64,000 nt of DNA from HXMU1420-2 sp034670145 (GTDB lineage: Bacteria > Pseudomonadota > Alphaproteobacteria > Rhodobacterales > Rhodobacteraceae): assembly GCA_034670145.1 (NCBI GenBank), contig JAXMOA010000022.1, forward strand, positions 1 through 64,000, given 5' to 3'. Shown one piece after another: positions 60,632 to 64,000 of the stretch. Position 1 is the first letter of the stretch, and each line of letters begins with the position of its first letter. The notes below the pieces were generated by a model. The model was not told where the DNA came from. It worked only from the letters and a program-made list of their open reading frames with translations, and did no database searches. A program made the position numbers and the translations under genes.

Positions 60632-61567
60632 TCATGACGTCTTTTGCGCCACAGGCAAGGGGCTCGGCACATCCGGCAAAGCGACAAGGCGCGACCACCG
60701 CGGGGCAGGCGAAACCGGCGCGATGCGGCGCAACCGCTCCAATGGAAACAGATCAGGCCGACGCAAAAGCGCGTTGTAAAGCCGCAGGATTCCCGGGCGC
60801 GTATAGGCCGACCAATGACACATCCGGCGCTCGGACGGCCCCAACGGATGTCCCATCTGCTCTAGCTGCGCCAGTGTTTCGGGGCAATCAATCTGCAAAG
60901 TGACCGCATTCGGGGCAACAACCCGCAGCCCGATAGCGCGGTCGCCCGGTTCCGGCGGTGCAATCAACCATTCATACATGGCCTCAAACAGGTCATTCTC
61001 GCGGCTGGTGATGTTGATCAGCTCGGCCGTTTGACCGGCTGGTGTTGCCAGGGCCCGGGTGGCGCGCGCATGATAAACGGCCCCCGTCATTACAATAATG
61101 CGCTGAACAGCCCCCGCCGGAAGATGATGCAGGGCCTCCATACACAGCTCTGCCCCCATGGAATGGGCCATCATATGTATCGGGCGCGCGGGATGCCTGG
61201 CATGCAAATGCGCCAGAACGCTGGCCAGCGCCTGTCCCGCCTCGATCGCCCGGCGTTTGGCAGCCCAGAGGGCGCCGCGTGCCTGCCAACCGAAGGCCAC
61301 AGCAAGCCCCTCGTCGCGTTGCCCCGCCGAAAACCCCATCTGGCGCGGCCAACTGGGCGAGCGGTGCGGACCATCTTCGGGTTGAAACGCCAGAATATGG
61401 CGATGCGGGCAATGATGGGGATCGTCCGGCAGGTATTTGTAGCCATGGATCATCACCGTCACCGGGCCAGTGCCGGGATCGCTCCGCTCCAGCCGCGTGC
61501 GCCAATCGTCCAGAGCGCGATGTAGCACAGGTTTGGTGCCAGCTGCGTTGATCCTGATCAAGGGCAT
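60632..61567 (-). CDS. Alpha/beta hydrolase
   Basis: A 311-residue protein of the alpha/beta hydrolase fold. The oxyanion region is VMIHGYKY near residue 35 and the nucleophile elbow is AHSMGAE near residue 130. It is distantly like DUF900-type esterases. The C-terminal 40 residues are basic and proline-rich. ATG 61567 is chosen. It lies 26 bases before the GST gene and probably shares its transcript. The substrate is unknown. Confidence 0.78.
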   Translation of the reverse strand: MPLIRINAAGTKPVLHRALDDWRTRLERSDPGTGPVTVMIHGYKYLPDDPHHCPHRHILAFQPEDGPHRSPSWPRQMGFSAGQRDEGLAVAFGWQARGALWAAKRRAIEAGQALASVLAHLHARHPARPIHMMAHSMGAELCMEALHHLPAGAVQRIIVMTGAVYHARATRALATPAGQTAELINITSRENDLFEAMYEWLIAPPEPGDRAIGLRVVAPNAVTLQIDCPETLAQLEQMGHPLGPSERRMCHWSAYTRPGILRLYNALLRRPDLFPLERLRRIAPVSPAPRWSRLVALPDVPSPLPVAQKTS

Positions 61568-61656
61568 GCCGAGAATCCTACAAGATATAGTGGCGCTGCT
61601 ATGCATGGAGCATATGAAGTCGGCGTGACCATTTCGTTACAGCTCCGTGACGGGGG

Positions 61657-61686
61657 TTGACGGTTTTCGCACTGCGCCGTAAACCC
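61657..61686 (+). promoter_or_regulatory. Promoter of the metZ transcript
   Basis: TTGACG (61657-61662) and TAAACC (61681-61686) are separated by 18 bases. This places the start of transcription at about 61693, directly before the SAM-II aptamer. Confidence 0.55.
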
Positions 61687-61696
61687 TCGTACACGA

Positions 61697-61751
61697 CCGT
61701 GGCGATTTGTTACCGGATTGCGGGCCACGTTAAACACACCGCTAAAAGGTC
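61697..61751 (+). ncRNA. SAM-II riboswitch
   Basis: The sequence CCGTGGCGATTT...ACCGGATTGC...GCCACG...TTAAA...CCGCTAAAAGG follows the SAM-II aptamer: stem CGTGGC (61700-61704 region) pairs with GCCACG, followed by TTAAA, and the 3-prime GCTAAAAGG forms the H-type pseudoknot. SAM binding would repress the downstream methionine-synthesis gene. It lies 97 bases ahead of the metZ ATG. Confidence 0.87.
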
Positions 61752-61781
61752 AGGAGGAAAGGCCCCTTTCGCTTGACCGCG

Positions 61782-61815
61782 TTGGGGCTGTTTGTTTGTG
61801 TCCCACCCTTTTTTG
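61782..61815 (+). terminator. Terminator-like hairpin between riboswitch and metZ
   Basis: GTTGGGGC (61782-61789) pairs with GTCCCACC (61801-61808) with one mismatch and a wobble around an 11-base loop, followed one base later by six Ts (61810-61815). It could be the transcriptional expression platform of the SAM-II riboswitch. This is inference from position and shape. Confidence 0.5.
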
Positions 61816-61847
61816 CGACGTCCGTGGGGCCCGGACTGGAGAGTACT

Positions 61848-63029
61848 ATGACCGACCGCTGGAACAAGGCCACCCATGCTGTGCACGGGGGCGCACGCCG
61901 CAGTCAGTATGGGGAAGTCAGCGAAGCGATCTTTCTCACCCAGGGTTTTGTCTATGACACCGCAGAGGCCGCCGAAGCGCGTTTCCTGCAGAGCGGCGAT
62001 GACGAGTTCATCTATGCCCGCTACGGCAATCCGACAGTGCGAATTTTCGAAGAACGCATGGCCCTGTTGGAAGGCGCCGAAGACGCTTTTGCCACAGCAT
62101 CCGGCATGGCGGCTGTCAGCGGCGCGCTGAGCGCAATGTTGAAGGCCGGCGATCATGTGGTGTCGGCGCGCGCGCTGTTTGGCTCCTGCCTCTATGTCCT
62201 CGAAGAGCTGTTGACCCGGTTCGGAGTCGAAGTGACCTTTGTGGATGGCACGGATCTGGAACAATGGCAGGCCGCGATCCGGCCAGACACGAAACTGGTG
62301 TTTTTTGAAACCGTGTCCAACCCCACCCTCGAAGTGATTGATATCGCAGCGGTGGCTCAGCTGGCCCATGCGGCCGGGGCGTTGGTGGTGATCGACAACG
62401 TGTTTTCGACCCCGGTTTTTTCAGACGCCATCGCACAGGGCGCCGATGTTGTGGTCTATTCCGCGACCAAACATATCGACGGGCAGGGGCGCGCGCTGGG
62501 CGGGGTGATCCTGGGATCGCGCACGTTCATCCGCAAGACAATCGAACCCTACATGAAACACACAGGCGGCTCGATGAGCCCGTTTACAGCCTGGGTGATG
62601 CTCAAGGGCCTGGAAACCATGAGCCTGAGGGTCAACGCACAGGCCGACAATGCCGCGGCCATGGCCGAGGCGCTGCAGGGGCATCCGGCGCTTGCGCGGG
62701 TCATCTACCCGGGCCATTCCAGCCATTCGCAACATGCGTTGTGCCTGCGTCAGATGGGGCGGGGCGGTACGGTTCTGTCGATTGATATCGCCGGCGGAAA
62801 ACCTGCGGCCTTTGCCTTTTTGAATGCGTTGAAGATCGCCCTGATCTCGAACAATCTGGGGGATGCGAAAACCATCGTGACCCACCCGGCGACGACAACG
62901 CATCAACGGTTGAGCGATGCGCAAAGGGAGGCATTGGGTATCACCGATGGATTGGTGCGCATGTCGATCGGCATCGAAGATGGCCGCGACCTGATCCAGG
63001 ATGTCACCCAGGCTCTGGCGCAGATCTGA
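61848..63029 (+). CDS. metZ: O-succinylhomoserine sulfhydrylase MetZ
   Basis: A 393-residue Cys/Met-metabolism PLP enzyme that makes homocysteine from O-succinylhomoserine and sulfide. It has ARYGNPTVRIFEERMALLEGAE near residue 65, ATASGMAAVSGALSAML, and the PLP lysine K208 in YSATKHIDGQGR. ATG 61848 follows GGAG by 9 bases; a TTG at 61773 with an AGGAGG site 13 bases before it would add 25 residues. The SAM-II riboswitch upstream supports the methionine role. Confidence 0.94.
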   Translation: MTDRWNKATHAVHGGARRSQYGEVSEAIFLTQGFVYDTAEAAEARFLQSGDDEFIYARYGNPTVRIFEERMALLEGAEDAFATASGMAAVSGALSAMLKAGDHVVSARALFGSCLYVLEELLTRFGVEVTFVDGTDLEQWQAAIRPDTKLVFFETVSNPTLEVIDIAAVAQLAHAAGALVVIDNVFSTPVFSDAIAQGADVVVYSATKHIDGQGRALGGVILGSRTFIRKTIEPYMKHTGGSMSPFTAWVMLKGLETMSLRVNAQADNAAAMAEALQGHPALARVIYPGHSSHSQHALCLRQMGRGGTVLSIDIAGGKPAAFAFLNALKIALISNNLGDAKTIVTHPATTTHQRLSDAQREALGITDGLVRMSIGIEDGRDLIQDVTQALAQI

Positions 63030-63039
63030 TCACAACGCT

Positions 63040-63060
63040 GGCCACCGTTGCGCGGTGGCC
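63040..63060 (+). terminator. Hairpin after metZ
   Basis: GGCCACCG (63040-63047) pairs perfectly with CGGTGGCC (63053-63060) around the loop TTGCG, 11 bases after the metZ stop. No T-run follows. Confidence 0.55.
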
Positions 63061-63235
63061 GGCCCTTGCCCGCACCGAAGGGCCAAAATGAAACGCTCTC
63101 TCGCAATAATTTGAGGTGGCAGCGATGGCTGCCATCAGGCTTTGCTGTGCAGGGGTGCTTTTGCGTGACGCTGAATGATCCGACATGCCGTTTGGGTCGT
63201 ATACCCTCATAAGGTTAGAAGTTAATCGTTGAATG

Positions 63236-63251
63236 CCTTATATAGTTAAGG
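63236..63251. promoter_or_regulatory. Inverted repeat in the folE2 promoter
   Basis: CCTTA (63236-63240) and TAAGG (63247-63251) flank TATAGT, 18 bases before the folE2 start. It could be an operator or include the -10. The 8-base match is short, so this is tentative. Confidence 0.3.
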
Positions 63252-63269
63252 GACCAAAGGGAGCGGATC

Positions 63270-64000
63270 ATGAACATCCATCTGCCAGACATATCGACAA
63301 ACCCCGAACGCGAAGATGCGCGCCAGGCGCTTCGCACATTGCGGGATTGGGCCCGAAGCGCATCCGCGAGCGAAATCGCCGATCTGGACCCAGCGATCCG
63401 AACCTTGCTGCCCGGCACCGAGGCCGTCGATTACCCCAGCTTTTCGCGCGTCTACCCCGAAGATTTCAAGGTCGATGCCGTCTACAAGGACAGCCTGCCA
63501 GATCTGCAAAATGGCCCCTCCAGCCTGATCCGGGGCGCGCAGGAGCAAATTCAGCATGTCGGCATCTCCAATTTTCGCCTGCCTGTGCGGTTTCACACCC
63601 GTGACAATGGTGATCTGACGCTGGAAACATCCGTCACCGGCACGGTCAGCCTGGAGGCTGACAAAAAGGGCATCAACATGTCCCGCATCATGCGCAGCTT
63701 TTACAAACACTCGGAAAAAACCTTCAGTTTCGAAGTGATCGAGGCCGCGCTGGACGACTATATTTCGGATCTGGAGAGTTTTGACGCACGCATCCAGATG
63801 CGCTTCTCCTTCCCGATGCGGGTCGACAGCCTGCGTTCGGGCCTGTCCGGGTTTCAGTATTACGATATCGCTCTGGAACTGATCGAGCAGGATGGCGTCC
63901 GTCGCAAGATCATGCATCTGGACTATGTCTATTCTTCGACATGCCCCTGTTCACTGGAACTCAGCGAACATGCCCGCGCCACACGTGGGCAGTTGGCGAC
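63270..64000 (+). CDS. folE2: GTP cyclohydrolase I type IB (FolE2), 3-prime end beyond the window
   Basis: The first 243 codons are in the window. FolE2 signatures are HVGISNFRLPVRFHT near residue 95, KKGINMSRIMRSFYKH near residue 133, and YVYSSTCPCSLELSEHA near residue 220, including the metal-binding cysteine. It converts GTP to dihydroneopterin triphosphate. ATG 63270 follows GGGAG. FolE2 enzymes can use metals other than zinc. Confidence 0.92.
   Translation, partial: MNIHLPDISTNPEREDARQALRTLRDWARSASASEIADLDPAIRTLLPGTEAVDYPSFSRVYPEDFKVDAVYKDSLPDLQNGPSSLIRGAQEQIQHVGISNFRLPVRFHTRDNGDLTLETSVTGTVSLEADKKGINMSRIMRSFYKHSEKTFSFEVIEAALDDYISDLESFDARIQMRFSFPMRVDSLRSGLSGFQYYDIALELIEQDGVRRKIMHLDYVYSSTCPCSLELSEHARATRGQLA

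Overview
The window looks like chromosomal DNA of an alphaproteobacterium, most likely a marine Rhodobacteraceae (Roseobacter-type) species. The pointers are high G+C, dense same-strand operons joined by ATGA/TGATG overlaps, a GAAC-N7-GAAC SOS box of the alphaproteobacterial type, a SAM-II riboswitch ahead of metZ, tripartite tricarboxylate (TTT) transport genes, and the ftsY / EamA / yciB neighbourhood. No rRNA, tRNA, CRISPR array or prophage was seen.

Layout. 1-44: the edge of an IS5-type transposase gene. 0.1-3.2 kb: a LysR regulator divergent from DoxX, an NAD(P)H-FMN reductase and a luciferase-like monooxygenase. 3.2-9.6 kb: a GntR/FCD regulator divergent from a catabolic and uptake operon (FAD-linked oxidase, exported metallo-beta-lactamase-fold hydrolase, TctC/TctB/TctA). 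9.6-22.1 kb: a large catabolic island. A tightly overlapped minus-strand operon encodes CaiB-type CoA transferase, SMP-30, a DapA-like aldolase, an HcnABC-like three-part dehydrogenase, an SDR, an unknown protein and perhaps a RES-domain protein. It is divergent from a class III aminotransferase and a BKACE enzyme. An IclR regulator and a two-subunit intradiol dioxygenase follow. The same operator-like motif lies in both divergent promoter regions. 22.2-28.7 kb: a seven-gene operon with a GntR/UTRA regulator, an ADP-ribosylglycohydrolase-family protein, a PfkB kinase and a polyamine-type ABC transporter; this resembles E. coli yegUVW with an ABC importer replacing YegT.

28.7-41.1 kb is a patchwork accessory region. 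It has a lower-G+C gene for a coiled-coil protein of unknown function, the broken C-terminal half of a GntR/FCD regulator, a RuBisCO-like protein, an MFS transporter with a SnoaL-like protein, a LuxR-GAF regulator, an exported nuclease, a membrane coiled-coil protein coupled to a ClpP-like protein, a beta-hydroxyacid dehydrogenase, a 2OG-Fe(II) oxygenase and an IS110-type transposase remnant.

41.1-64 kb is mostly core genome: dusA, TauE/SafE, a PhyH-like oxygenase, an HD hydrolase, a Crp/Fnr regulator, a lipoprotein, marC, a solo DnaE2-type OB-fold gene under an SOS box, a ferredoxin, purD, a HAD hydrolase, xseA, an AlkB-like hydroxylase, an orphan NuoE-NuoF fusion, a lysoplasmalogenase-like protein, ftsY, an EamA transporter, yciB, a glutathione transferase, an alpha/beta hydrolase, metZ with its SAM-II riboswitch, and the start of folE2. 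The most interesting points are the shared IclR operator, the SOS-controlled and apparently leaderless DnaE2 OB-fold gene, the YegUVW-like cluster with an ABC transporter, the membrane coiled-coil / ClpP-like pair, and the RuBisCO-like protein beside a decayed regulator.
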